From: Arenicellaceae bacterium
Lineage (GTDB): Bacteria; Pseudomonadota; Gammaproteobacteria; Arenicellales; Arenicellaceae
Assembly (NCBI GenBank): GCA_029246505.1
Contig: JAQWNC010000008.1
Location: 1-32,277 of the forward strand
Direction of reading: 5' to 3'
Length of the DNA: 32,277 nucleotides
Below, one piece after another: positions 16,978-24,886 of the stretch. The number at the start of each line of letters is the position of its first letter. Position 1 is the first letter of the stretch. Under the pieces are notes generated by a model. That model made no database searches and had not been told where the DNA came from. It saw only the letters and a list, made by a program, of their open reading frames with translations. Position numbers and translations under genes: made by a program.

Positions 16978-18126
16978 CTACTTCACATTCTCATGCAACC
17001 AGCCGCTAATGTACTCCGCTATACCCTTACTATTGAGTTCCAGCATCATCTGATGACCATTGCCGGGGAGCCCGACCTCTTCAAGACGCACATACTCTGT
17101 AGACACACCGGCCTGATTTAGCCAATTCGCAAGGCAGTGATCATAAATTCGGTGATACCCTCCTTGGCCATTAAGAAATAATACTGGGATATCCTGCAGG
17201 TTTGGAAGCGTTCTAGCCGGTTCTGTTTGGCGATAGCAAGCAATCAGGTTCTCACCCTCTGCTTCAGGTTGAAGTTCGACTTGCAGCTCAGATGCCTCAC
17301 TAATAGGCGGATCATAGGTTATCGGTACATTACCGACACCCCAAGCTAGACCGCCAGACTCTCTATAAGCGACTTTCGCAGGATCCACGCTTCGAATAGG
17401 AGGGGATGAAGGCTCAACGGTAACGATGGCCTTAATATTATCCGGACGTTCGTCTGCAATGCTCCAGCCGAACCGACCCCCTTGAGAATGAGTAAGCAGA
17501 ATGACTGGCCCGTCGATTAGATCAAGGAGCGCGGTATTAGCATCGATGGTGAGTTGGGCCTGACTGGCACCTATATATTGCACCTGAGTTCGAGTAAACG
17601 TATCCATAATGGAGTCACCCATTTTTCCGGTGCCGGGCCATTGGGTAAAGTCTTTGGCTTGCGGGAAGTCTTCATCTGCCGGGGCGGTAAAAATCTTTTC
17701 GAGCGTTGGGCCCGTACGGATGCTGAGATCACCATCGACGGCGGGAACATACGGTGAGCGGCCTCGAGCAGGATAGTCTTGAAGGTAGACTACAAAACCC
17801 ATATCAATAAAGTTATATGCCCACCCGGGACGACCGTCTGGAGTCCATAGCCAATCAAAACCGGTCTGCCCTGTGCCATGTAACAAAACGATAGGGTAAG
17901 GGTATTTGATTTCTTTAGGCACCATGACTTCGACGTACATCGCGCCACCCATAGTTTCTTCTCCCGCTCCACCTACATAACTGCCTCCAACGTAAAATGC
18001 TCCTTGTCGGGCAATATTGTCACTCGAAACGGTCGGAATGGTCGATGGTGGTTGTTGTGCGCTTACTGAAAATGCAGTCAACAAGCCCAAAAAAATAATA
18101 GGTACTATTTTAGGTACTATTTTCAC
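16978..18126 (-). CDS. Exported alpha/beta hydrolase (esterase/lipase-like)
   Basis: 382 residues with signal peptide 1-23 (...FSVSAQ-QP). The alpha/beta-hydrolase elements are in order: oxyanion segment LLHGTGQTGFDW (82-92), nucleophile elbow THSQGG with Ser214, a candidate acid Glu239 in VTVEPSS, and catalytic His358 in GNGHQMM. The EPSS segment and the overall length resemble the exported esterase-like hydrolases often annotated near catabolic genes. The start codon is GTG (18124-18126) with GAGGAAG upstream. A 12-base tandem repeat, GGTACTATTTTA/C (18101-18124 on the plus strand), creates the KIVPKIVP duplication in the signal peptide. Confidence 0.85.
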   Translation of the reverse strand: MKIVPKIVPIIFLGLLTAFSVSAQQPPSTIPTVSSDNIARQGAFYVGGSYVGGAGEETMGGAMYVEVMVPKEIKYPYPIVLLHGTGQTGFDWLWTPDGRPGWAYNFIDMGFVVYLQDYPARGRSPYVPAVDGDLSIRTGPTLEKIFTAPADEDFPQAKDFTQWPGTGKMGDSIMDTFTRTQVQYIGASQAQLTIDANTALLDLIDGPVILLTHSQGGRFGWSIADERPDNIKAIVTVEPSSPPIRSVDPAKVAYRESGGLAWGVGNVPITYDPPISEASELQVELQPEAEGENLIACYRQTEPARTLPNLQDIPVLFLNGQGGYHRIYDHCLANWLNQAGVSTEYVRLEEVGLPGNGHQMMLELNSKGIAEYISGWLHENVK

Positions 18127-18233
18127 GTTAATTCTTCCTCAATGTTGGTGGGCATTCGCACCACGATTTTCTGATCTAGGTAATATTTAACGGACACTAT
18201 AAATAGACATACTCTATTATGGACCGATTATTT

Positions 18234-19064
18234 TTATGCGTCGACATCAGCACCATGTGCATGTGCCGAAACTTTACGGGAAGGCTCGCCACCATCGATG
18301 TTTTTACCGGTGGGTGACCAGGTACAAACTGTTTCAGGATTCACCCAAATAGTTTGACATTCCGCTGGCACAAAGTACTCGACAAAGACCAGGTCTTCGT
18401 CGCCGTCATTTACAAAATTGTGCATCTCATACTCGTAGTTATACAAGGTGTCGCCCGCTCGCATTGGCTGAGACTCATCACCCAATAATGCTGTGCCACT
18501 GCCGCTAATTATGTACTGAAAGTGCTCTGCACCAACGTGATGATGGGTAGATGCGGTTGCGCCCGGAGCATAAATAATCATCTCACCTTTAACCGCTTTG
18601 GTTCCAAACAGGGTCGGTGTAACTAGATAGATTCGAGTACGAGCATCATGCTCAGAATCAAGCGTAGGCTCCGCTCGCCAATCCACACAGCGGAATTTCA
18701 AATTTGAATCAGCAAATGCAGGATCAAAACGCCCGGCGTCGGGCACCCTTGCGTACAGTACTACCGCTCCGGCGGCTGACTCCAACGTTCCTTCGAATTC
18801 AGGCGGGAGAAAAACCACGTTTGCATCGCTTAAATTATGTTGGCCTGCAGTTCCATCCAGACTTGCCTCGCCTTCGAGCAACTGGAACCAAGCTAAATCC
18901 GTGGCGGCGACTTGAATTTTAGTACTTGCGCCAGCGCTTACATTCCAGCGGTCTAATACGATGCAGTCATTATTCACACGCTCCGGCGTGATTAAAGCTT
19001 GGCGGGTAATGCCTTCGCCCATGGGTACGACATCAACATTTTCAGGATTAATAAGAACCGGCAT
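18234..19064 (-). CDS. Bicupin protein
   Basis: 276 residues with two cupin domains (about 35-110 and 150-235). Only the second keeps a metal site: HHH at 174-176, Glu180 and His215 (EMHNFVND), spaced as in cupin motifs 1 and 2. The first cupin has lost the His/Glu ligands (TDLAWFQLLEGEA). This asymmetry is seen in ureidoglycine aminohydrolase-like and dioxygenase-like bicupins, but a specific reaction cannot be assigned. There is no signal peptide, so it is cytoplasmic, unlike its two downstream neighbours. It is divergent from the carboxymuconolactone-decarboxylase-like gene, with a shared 227-base control region. Confidence 0.8.
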   Translation of the reverse strand: MPVLINPENVDVVPMGEGITRQALITPERVNNDCIVLDRWNVSAGASTKIQVAATDLAWFQLLEGEASLDGTAGQHNLSDANVVFLPPEFEGTLESAAGAVVLYARVPDAGRFDPAFADSNLKFRCVDWRAEPTLDSEHDARTRIYLVTPTLFGTKAVKGEMIIYAPGATASTHHHVGAEHFQYIISGSGTALLGDESQPMRAGDTLYNYEYEMHNFVNDGDEDLVFVEYFVPAECQTIWVNPETVCTWSPTGKNIDGGEPSRKVSAHAHGADVDA

Positions 19065-19291
19065 TGATCATTTTCTCAAAGATTTATCAGGGCGAACATA
19101 TTAACAATATTTGCTTCTTTGTGACATATAGGTTTTGCTACAATAATCATCTGGTGTCTGCGAGATGCCCCGTTTTCGATGACGGACTGCAACAGTTAAA
19201 CTTTAAGTATTCGCAGTTCGACTCTAGGTACAATAAATAAAACCACCTGGAACTATTCACTATTTTACCCCTTAATAAGGAAGCTATATTT
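19065..19291. promoter_or_regulatory. Divergent control region of the bicupin and the plus-strand cluster
   Basis: These 227 bases separate the last minus-strand gene from the first gene of the plus-strand block and should contain both promoters. A small inverted repeat, ATATT-AAC-AATAT (19098-19110), lies 34 bases upstream of the bicupin start and is the best operator candidate. AAGGA at about 19278 serves as ribosome binding site for the gene at 19292. No -35/-10 pair is convincing. Confidence 0.3.
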
Positions 19292-19888
19292 ATGAAAACC
19301 CCCAGAATTAAAGGCCTTTCTGCCGACACAGCTACCGGCAGAATCGGTGAAATTTTTGCTGAATCGACCCGCCAATTTGGCACCGTTAGTAATTTTTCTA
19401 TGATTATGGCTCTTGCTCCGGGAGCGCTGGAAGCATGGATGACTGCCAACAAAGGCATTCGCATGCGCTACCTAGACGAGGACCCTGAATTTCTTAAGGT
19501 TGAGCAAGCGGTAATTATTCGAACTTCGAGTCAGAACGATTCAGAATATTGTCTTATCCATAATATCGATCTAGGTGCGGAAGCCGGGCTTACCACTGAA
19601 CAAATAAAAATGATTCAAGCTAGCGATTACCATGCAGCCGACTGCCTGGATGAGCGAACCAAGGCGGCGATAGCATGGGTGGATGCCGTTACCGATATGA
19701 GTGCGAGTGGTAACAACGAGGTATTTGAACGAATTTCGGGGCATTTCAGTGATCAGCAGGTGGTTGAACTTACGGTGCTGTGTTGCATGTGGAATTTCTC
19801 CAATCGATTCACCGATGCGTTCCACATTCCACCCGAACCCGAAGGACAAAGACTTCGATTCCGACCGCTTCCACCTACCGGAGAGTAA
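19292..19888 (+). CDS. Carboxymuconolactone decarboxylase-like (AhpD-fold) protein
   Basis: 198 residues of the CMD/AhpD-like fold. The conserved block KVEQAVIIRTSSQNDSEYCLIHN contains the relay Glu71, the resolving-type Cys87 and His90. The first cysteine of the CxxC redox motif is replaced by Ser84 (SEYC), so an AhpD-type disulfide cannot form. Members of the family act as peroxidase partners, decarboxylases or lactone-related enzymes; with one Cys this one is likelier to bind or transform a substrate than to carry out disulfide exchange. It is the first gene of a co-directional run that continues to 26755, 89 bases before the OsmC-like gene. Confidence 0.82.
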   Translation: MKTPRIKGLSADTATGRIGEIFAESTRQFGTVSNFSMIMALAPGALEAWMTANKGIRMRYLDEDPEFLKVEQAVIIRTSSQNDSEYCLIHNIDLGAEAGLTTEQIKMIQASDYHAADCLDERTKAAIAWVDAVTDMSASGNNEVFERISGHFSDQQVVELTVLCCMWNFSNRFTDAFHIPPEPEGQRLRFRPLPPTGE

Positions 19889-19977
19889 TACTAAAAGCAG
19901 CTGCAGTACTAAGCGCAGCGTTGATGCTAAACAAAGCGATTAAAACAAGACCATAAGAATGAGGAGTATTAATAGCA

Positions 19978-20544
19978 ATGTCTGAAACAAATCTTGAATC
20001 TATAAGTGTATGTTTCCCCGAGCTTAAAAAGATCACGCTTGCCCGAGAGGCTCGCTATATAGAAGATCCTGATGCGGCCGCGCCAAAAGGTCCGCAATCT
20101 ACCGTTGAAGTAGCGGTCAAATCGGTTGGTGATCTCAATGAACTCGCCTCTAGCCTTAAATCGGGCCGCAGTTGGGTAATCAGTGAGCCTTCACATGTCG
20201 GAGGTTTAGCCGACGCACCAACACCGTTGGAGTATTTGTTGAGTGGCGCGCTAGGCTGCTTCGCCGCTGTCTTTGCCTTCTACGCCGCCAAGTGGGATGT
20301 TAAGTACGATACCTTTGAAGCCACAGCTGTAGCCGAAATGGACGTAAGAGGGCACATGATGGAAGACGCGCCACCCTCGGGATTCCGACAGGTAACTATC
20401 GACGTAGATATCGGCGTTTCTGAACAACCGGATCAGGAAGCATTAGACCGAGTTCTGCAGGCCACAATGAAAGGTTGCCCGGGTATATCAACGCTTAGAG
20501 AACCCGCTAATCTTGCGGCGAATATGACAGTACGCTCAACCTAA
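19978..20544 (+). CDS. OsmC-like protein
   Basis: 188 residues of the OsmC/Ohr superfamily. The two reactive cysteines are at their family positions: Cys94 in SGALGCFAAVFA and Cys167 in MKGCPGIST. The ADAPTPLEYLLSGALGC stretch is diagnostic. OsmC and Ohr proteins reduce organic or lipid peroxides through this Cys pair; related proteins in catabolic operons may act on other thiol-reactive compounds. There is no signal peptide, so it is cytoplasmic. AGGAG lies 11 bases before the ATG. Its place between an AhpD-fold protein and transporters suggests a thiol-redox step in the same pathway. Confidence 0.88.
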   Translation: MSETNLESISVCFPELKKITLAREARYIEDPDAAAPKGPQSTVEVAVKSVGDLNELASSLKSGRSWVISEPSHVGGLADAPTPLEYLLSGALGCFAAVFAFYAAKWDVKYDTFEATAVAEMDVRGHMMEDAPPSGFRQVTIDVDIGVSEQPDQEALDRVLQATMKGCPGISTLREPANLAANMTVRST

Positions 20545-20602
20545 GCGCAGCAACAATCTGTGGATCCGCAATCTGTAGATGCTCCCCGAGGGTTAATCAG
20601 GT

Positions 20603-21517
20603 ATGCGTGATCAAAACCGTTCAGCCATTGAGGCTGTTCCGTCAGCTGCACGAACCGCAGCCCTGACAATAGTGGCGATTTTTGCTTTTGCAGCGAACTC
20701 GCTGCTCTGTCGACTTGCGTTGGGCGAAGGTCTTATCGATGCGGCAGGTTTTACCACGGTCAGAGTTCTGTCTGGCTCCGTAGTGCTCCTGCTGATTACA
20801 ATGCCGCGATGGCGTTCACACGGTCGGCCGGTATTTAATTGGCGCTTTTCTGCAGCGTTATTCATTTACATGGCGTTCTTTTCCTTCGCTTACCTTTCAC
20901 TGAGTGCGGGTACCGGAGCGTTATTGCTGTTTAGCGCAGTTCAGCTAACCATGTTTACCGCCGCATTGCTCGGCGGTGAGCGTCTCTCGCTATCGTCTTG
21001 GGCCGGACTAGCTTTAACCGTTTTCGGATTAATCTACTTATTACTACCCGGTGTAACGGCGCCCGACCCAATGGGTGCCATCCTAATGTTAGTAGCTGGC
21101 ATTGCCTGGGGAATGTACTCGTTGCTGGGCAGAAACGTTGATGACCCATTGCAAGCAACCGCAAACAGTTTTGTCTATGCAATACCACTGGCACTGCTCG
21201 TCAGTGTGGTGTTCATTGATGACTATTATAGTTCCCGCAACGGGGTGATCTTGGCGGTTGCCTCAGGCGCCATCGCCTCTGGTTTAGGATATGTAATATG
21301 GTATGCGGCCCTTAGGGGCCTCGCTGCAACGCATGCCGCCACCGTTCAATTGTCCGTTCCGGTAGTCGCAGCCCTTGGTGGGATTGTTTTTTTGTCAGAG
21401 CAGATTACACTGCGTCTGGTATTTGCTTCTGTCGCCATCCTTGGCGGGATCATGATTGTACTAACCCAGCGAGCATCGGGCGCTCGCGAACCTAGAGTTC
21501 CTCACAATAAGAATTAA
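20603..21517 (+). CDS. EamA/DMT family transporter
   Basis: 304 residues with ten hydrophobic segments arranged as two EamA repeats (about 17-150 and 158-290). Typical repeat ends are visible: LSAGTGALLLFSAVQLTMF and GERLSLSSWAGLALTVFGLI in the first half, AATVQLSVPVVAALGG and LSEQITLRLVFASVAILGGI in the second. DMT proteins mostly export amino acids, metabolites or toxic compounds across the inner membrane. It starts 58 bases after the OsmC-like gene and ends 45 bases before the MFS gene. The substrate is unknown. Confidence 0.88.
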   Translation: MRDQNRSAIEAVPSAARTAALTIVAIFAFAANSLLCRLALGEGLIDAAGFTTVRVLSGSVVLLLITMPRWRSHGRPVFNWRFSAALFIYMAFFSFAYLSLSAGTGALLLFSAVQLTMFTAALLGGERLSLSSWAGLALTVFGLIYLLLPGVTAPDPMGAILMLVAGIAWGMYSLLGRNVDDPLQATANSFVYAIPLALLVSVVFIDDYYSSRNGVILAVASGAIASGLGYVIWYAALRGLAATHAATVQLSVPVVAALGGIVFLSEQITLRLVFASVAILGGIMIVLTQRASGAREPRVPHNKN

Positions 21518-21562
21518 CCGACCCTCGAAAACCTTTTCTGACTTTACATAGGACTGAATAAG

Positions 21563-22921
21563 ATGAGCGATATACGATTAAGCAAGCTTCAAATGTTTGG
21601 CTTTGCGCAACCAGCGCTTGGATTGAACATGTTGCTAACTGCAGTTTTCGTGTTTTTACCCGCATTGTATGCCGAACATCGAGGCTTGGGTGCCGCGACA
21701 GTCGGCGCGATTTTCTTTGCGGCTAAGTTCATCGACATGATCGCCGCACCGATGTGGGGACTGTTAATGGACAGTTACGAAACACGCTGGGGGCGTCGCC
21801 GACCCTGGTTGGCTCTATCCGCACCGATCTTGGTTGTCGCCATGTATCTGGCATTTAACCCCCCGGAAACTGTCTCCAAAACCTATCTTTTTCTTACTAT
21901 GGGTTTGATGTATATCGGGTGGGATGCGTTCACCATTAGCCACACTTCCTGGGCGCTTGAGCTGTCTCGCGACTATGATCGTCGTTCACGAATTACTGGT
22001 GTGCTACAAATACTTGGAATTGTCGGCGGACTATTGGTTGGGCTGGTACCAACCATCCTCGAGTATTTTGGATCGCCGGACTATGAAGCGAAGGTTTCCG
22101 GGCTTGGCTGGTTCATGATGATCGTGTTACCTCTGACCGTTATTGTCTGTTTGTTTAGCGCGCCCGAGCGTAAGACGGCAAACCGTCCACATCTGGGGTT
22201 TAAGAAAGGTGTCACCCTACTACTTGGCAACCCGGCACTTGCCCGACTTCTCTGCGCAAATGCTTTACTCGGTTTCTCCACCTTTATTGTTCAAGGCCTA
22301 TTCTTCTTTTTTGTTGCCTACACCTTAAACCTTGAAGATAAAGCTGGTTTTATCCTATTGTTTCTAGTGATCGGTGGTGCCGTAGGGCTGCCAGCCTGGG
22401 TCAAAGCTTCCGAGAAATGGAGCAAACATGGTGCACTACAGATTGCTATGGTAACCGGTGCACTCACCCCCTTATTGCTAATCGTTCTTCCACCAAATCA
22501 GGTAGCTTTAACAGCCGCGATGTTCGTACTTGTCGGGCTAAACTCATCGGCCAACGAATTTTTGCCTAGAGCCATGATGGCCGACGTATGCGATACAGAT
22601 AACGTGGAGAGTGGTACGGAGAGGACAGGGCTCTACTATTCCTTGCTGCAACTCTCGAGCAAGTTTGCATCTGGTTTCGCGATATTTATCGGCTTCTCTT
22701 TTCTTACCGTGTTTGGCTTCAATCCCGAATTAGGGGCCGACAATTCCGTCGAAGCACTACAACGCTTGCGTTACTTTATTGTTGGAGTACCTATTTTAGC
22801 CTATGCTATCGTCTTCGCCTTGTTAGCGCGCTACCCAATTAGCCGTGAAAGCCAGCGTGAAATGCGCACACTTATTGACGAGCGCGAATCCAAAGCGCTG
22901 GCTAATTCTGACCTGAAATAA
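21563..22921 (+). CDS. MFS transporter of the GPH (MFS_2, sodium:sugar symporter-like) type
   Basis: 452 residues, about twelve membrane helices. The loop after helix 2 reads GLLMDSYETRWGRRRPWL, the GPH/MFS_2 signature (D...RWGRRRPW), and the region ADVCDTDNVESGTERTGLYYSLLQLSSKF in the second half is equally typical of this group. Classical members carry glycosides, pentosides or hexuronides with Na+ or H+; many marine relatives sit in non-sugar catabolic clusters. The ribosome binding site AGGA lies 9-10 bases before the ATG. The next gene starts 16 bases after the stop codon, so the two are almost certainly co-transcribed. Confidence 0.87.
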   Translation: MSDIRLSKLQMFGFAQPALGLNMLLTAVFVFLPALYAEHRGLGAATVGAIFFAAKFIDMIAAPMWGLLMDSYETRWGRRRPWLALSAPILVVAMYLAFNPPETVSKTYLFLTMGLMYIGWDAFTISHTSWALELSRDYDRRSRITGVLQILGIVGGLLVGLVPTILEYFGSPDYEAKVSGLGWFMMIVLPLTVIVCLFSAPERKTANRPHLGFKKGVTLLLGNPALARLLCANALLGFSTFIVQGLFFFFVAYTLNLEDKAGFILLFLVIGGAVGLPAWVKASEKWSKHGALQIAMVTGALTPLLLIVLPPNQVALTAAMFVLVGLNSSANEFLPRAMMADVCDTDNVESGTERTGLYYSLLQLSSKFASGFAIFIGFSFLTVFGFNPELGADNSVEALQRLRYFIVGVPILAYAIVFALLARYPISRESQREMRTLIDERESKALANSDLK

Positions 22922-22937
22922 CCTAAAGGAGATTACC

Positions 22938-23468
22938 ATTAACTTAGTATTTAAAAGACTGCTTGCAAGCGTCATTTACCTACTCACTATATTGTTATCA
23001 ACGAGCCCGGCTCTGCACGCTGCGGATGAACTTACGCAAGACGAGTTGGTCGCAATGGTCATAGGGTGTGAACGACTTGAACATGACTACGCTATTTACC
23101 GTGATCGAGGCGATGCTGAGGCGTTCGCAAATATCTTTACCGAAGACGGAGAATGGGCAAGATCCAACGGTCGGATTATTAAAGGCCGCCCAGCAATTAT
23201 CGAGTACGTAAATTCTTTGGACCGTAGCGAGCCTGAGGCGCATATGCAGCTAACCGGCACTGTCCAAATTAAACCGGTCGATGCCACTACTGCTAACGGA
23301 GTCAGTTATGCAATTGTACTTGAGGCTCCGATTACTGAAACTGGACTACCAGCAACGAATAACTCCTTTCAGGTCGGTTCTGAGTCACGCTCGGTTTATA
23401 AGTTGACCGACGACGGCTGGAAAATTGCCAAGCGTGAGTACACCACTCTGTTTGTTGATCCAGAGTAG
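22938..23468 (+). CDS. Exported SnoaL-like (NTF2-fold) protein, probable ATT start
   Basis: The conserved part (DYAIYRDRGDAEAFANIFTE, then SNGRIIKGRPAIIEYV) is a SnoaL-like alpha+beta barrel of about 125 residues. Usual start codons would begin at TTG 22992, inside a hydrophobic stretch and without ribosome binding site. Reading upstream in frame gives NLVFKRLLASVIYLLTILLS ending in ALHA, a full signal peptide, and AAGGAG stands 6 bases ahead of ATT at 22938. I therefore choose ATT, giving a 176-residue precursor; CTG 22959 is a weaker alternative. SnoaL-like domains are cyclases, isomerases, hydratases or plain ligand binders; export suggests periplasmic substrate handling. It is a tandem paralogue of the next gene. 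Confidence 0.75.
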   Translation: MNLVFKRLLASVIYLLTILLSTSPALHAADELTQDELVAMVIGCERLEHDYAIYRDRGDAEAFANIFTEDGEWARSNGRIIKGRPAIIEYVNSLDRSEPEAHMQLTGTVQIKPVDATTANGVSYAIVLEAPITETGLPATNNSFQVGSESRSVYKLTDDGWKIAKREYTTLFVDPE

Positions 23469-23477
23469 GAGCGACCG

Positions 23478-23993
23478 ATGAAATTATCTGAATATTTGTT
23501 TCTGGTCGCCAGTTTATTGTTTTCATCAATTGCAACCTCTGCCGATTTAGATGTTAAGGATCGAAATACCATCGAAGTCCTATGTAAGCAGTTGTTAGCA
23601 GACTATGCCATTTATCGAGATCATTTAGATGCTGACGGGTTTGCCAACACATTTAGTCAAGATGGCACTTTGCTTATTGGTACAAACACCTATCACGGTC
23701 GGCAAGAAATTAGAAAGAATATAACTGACCGCCCACATCCCGGTAACGCGCACATGATAATGTTTACCACTACTCAAATCACTCCAATCTCTGCAACTGA
23801 AGCGTCTAGCATAAGCTCTGCTCTGATTTTGAACGGCAATCAGCCAGTAGCAGCCGGTGATAAGCCCATTCAAATGTATGGCATTTCAGTAGCAAATGAA
23901 TATCGTACAAATTTTAAACTAACTGATGGGGGCTGGAAGATTTCGCACCTGGAATTCAGTACAGTTTTCCGAGGACCCGGATATGTACAATAG
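23478..23993 (+). CDS. Exported SnoaL-like (NTF2-fold) protein, second tandem copy
   Basis: 171 residues with signal peptide 1-22 (MKLSEYLFLVASLLFSSIATSA). The mature part repeats the layout of the preceding protein: DYAIYRDHLDADGFANTFSQ, a GRQEIRKNI helix, HMIMFTTTQI and the C-terminal LTDGGWKISHLEF. The two are clearly paralogous but strongly diverged, which suggests separate roles or a heterodimer. AGGAG lies 7 bases before the ATG, and the gene starts 9 bases after its neighbour. Its function is unknown; an NTF2-fold pocket for a small hydrophobic compound is the usual expectation. Confidence 0.83.
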   Translation: MKLSEYLFLVASLLFSSIATSADLDVKDRNTIEVLCKQLLADYAIYRDHLDADGFANTFSQDGTLLIGTNTYHGRQEIRKNITDRPHPGNAHMIMFTTTQITPISATEASSISSALILNGNQPVAAGDKPIQMYGISVANEYRTNFKLTDGGWKISHLEFSTVFRGPGYVQ

Positions 23994-24023
23994 TGCCCGG
24001 CAAGTCGTAATGAGGAGACAGCA

Positions 24024-24797
24024 TTGAGCAACAAAACATCAGTCAATCCTGTTGAGCTGCGAGAACAGATAAAAGACACCTATCGTGAAGTCGCGATCGA
24101 TCCACGTAAGGGCTACCACTTTCATACCGGAAGACCGCTAGCGAAAAAACTTGGCTATGATCAGGCTGCCGTCGATGCCTTACCCGATTCAGCAGTAGAG
24201 TCTTTCGCCGGGGTATCTAACCCTTTTGTGATGCGGGCAATTCAACCAGGTGAAAAAGTCATAGACGCCGGAGCCGGCGCTGGCTTCGATTCCTTTATCG
24301 CTGCCGGCCTGGTTGGAGAACAAGGCCAGGTAGTTGGGGTTGATATGACCGAGCAAATGCTGAGTAAGTCGCGTGAAACTGCCTCCCAAATGGGTGCTGA
24401 AAATATTTCTTTTAAACAAGGCCTTCTCGAAGAATTACCAGTTGATGATGGCTGGGCCGATGTGGTGATAAGCAACGGCGTATTTAATCTTTGTGCAAAC
24501 AAGCAAACAGTATTCAATGAAGCTTACCGTGTGCTTAGGCCCGGCGGAGTTTTACAGTTTGCAGATATTGCCAATGGCAACTCGGTACCGGAGGAAGCCC
24601 GAAATAATATCGACCTCTGGACCGCATGAATTGCCGGTGGCCTGCCGTGTGCAGGCTGGAAAAAACTTCTGACAGATGCCGGGTTTATCAACATTCGTAT
24701 TGGTGATAAGCACGATACTTTCGCAGGCGCTGGCGGAGAAAAGAATGCGCGAGCCTTCGCGGTTTACGGGTACCCATTTTATGCAGAAAAACCCTGA
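24024..24797 (+). CDS. Selenoprotein SAM-dependent methyltransferase (ArsM-like), Sec at in-frame TGA
   Basis: Rossmann-fold methyltransferase. SAM-binding motif I VIDAGAGAGFDSF (79-91), VGVDMTEQML (104-113), NGVFNLCANK (151-160) and EAYRVLRPGG (166-175) resemble arsenite methyltransferases. Translation to the TGA at 24627-24629 gives 201 residues ending in IDLWTA, but the same frame continues IAGGLPCAGWKKLLTDAGF and on for 55 codons to TGA 24795-24797, ending GYPFYAEKP. In related proteins the interrupted position is the Cys of a (W)TGCIAG-type motif, where arsenic-binding Cys is expected, so TGA is read as selenocysteine (Sec202; Cys209 may be a partner). A SECIS-like hairpin follows. TTG start with AGGAG 6 bases upstream. 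A nonsense mutation is the alternative. selA, selB and selC are not in the window and are needed elsewhere. Confidence 0.82.
24639..24657 (+). promoter_or_regulatory. Bacterial SECIS-like hairpin
   Basis: GCCTGC (24640-24645) and GCAGGC (24651-24656) form a perfect 6-bp stem, extended by a G-T pair (24639/24657), with the loop CGTGT (24646-24650). Sixteen bases separate the TGA (24627-24629) from the loop, and a G is the second loop base. The known bacterial SECIS model requires a loop 16-37 bases after the UGA and a G among its first two bases, so both conditions hold. The hairpin lies inside the coding sequence, as SelB-dependent decoding demands. Confidence 0.72.
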
Positions 24798-24886
24798 TGG
24801 AGCCAACAGGTGCGCTGCGTTTGGTCATAGTCAGTAAGGAAATCCATTGCTACAGGGATTTTCGGCAGTAGCCTGAGAAAAGAAAA

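Noticed and set aside
24798-24886. Cobalamin riboswitch ahead of the BtuB-like receptor
   Set aside because: Only 89 bases are available, too few for the element, and its conserved core is absent; just a weak AAATCC/GGATTT hairpin is seen.
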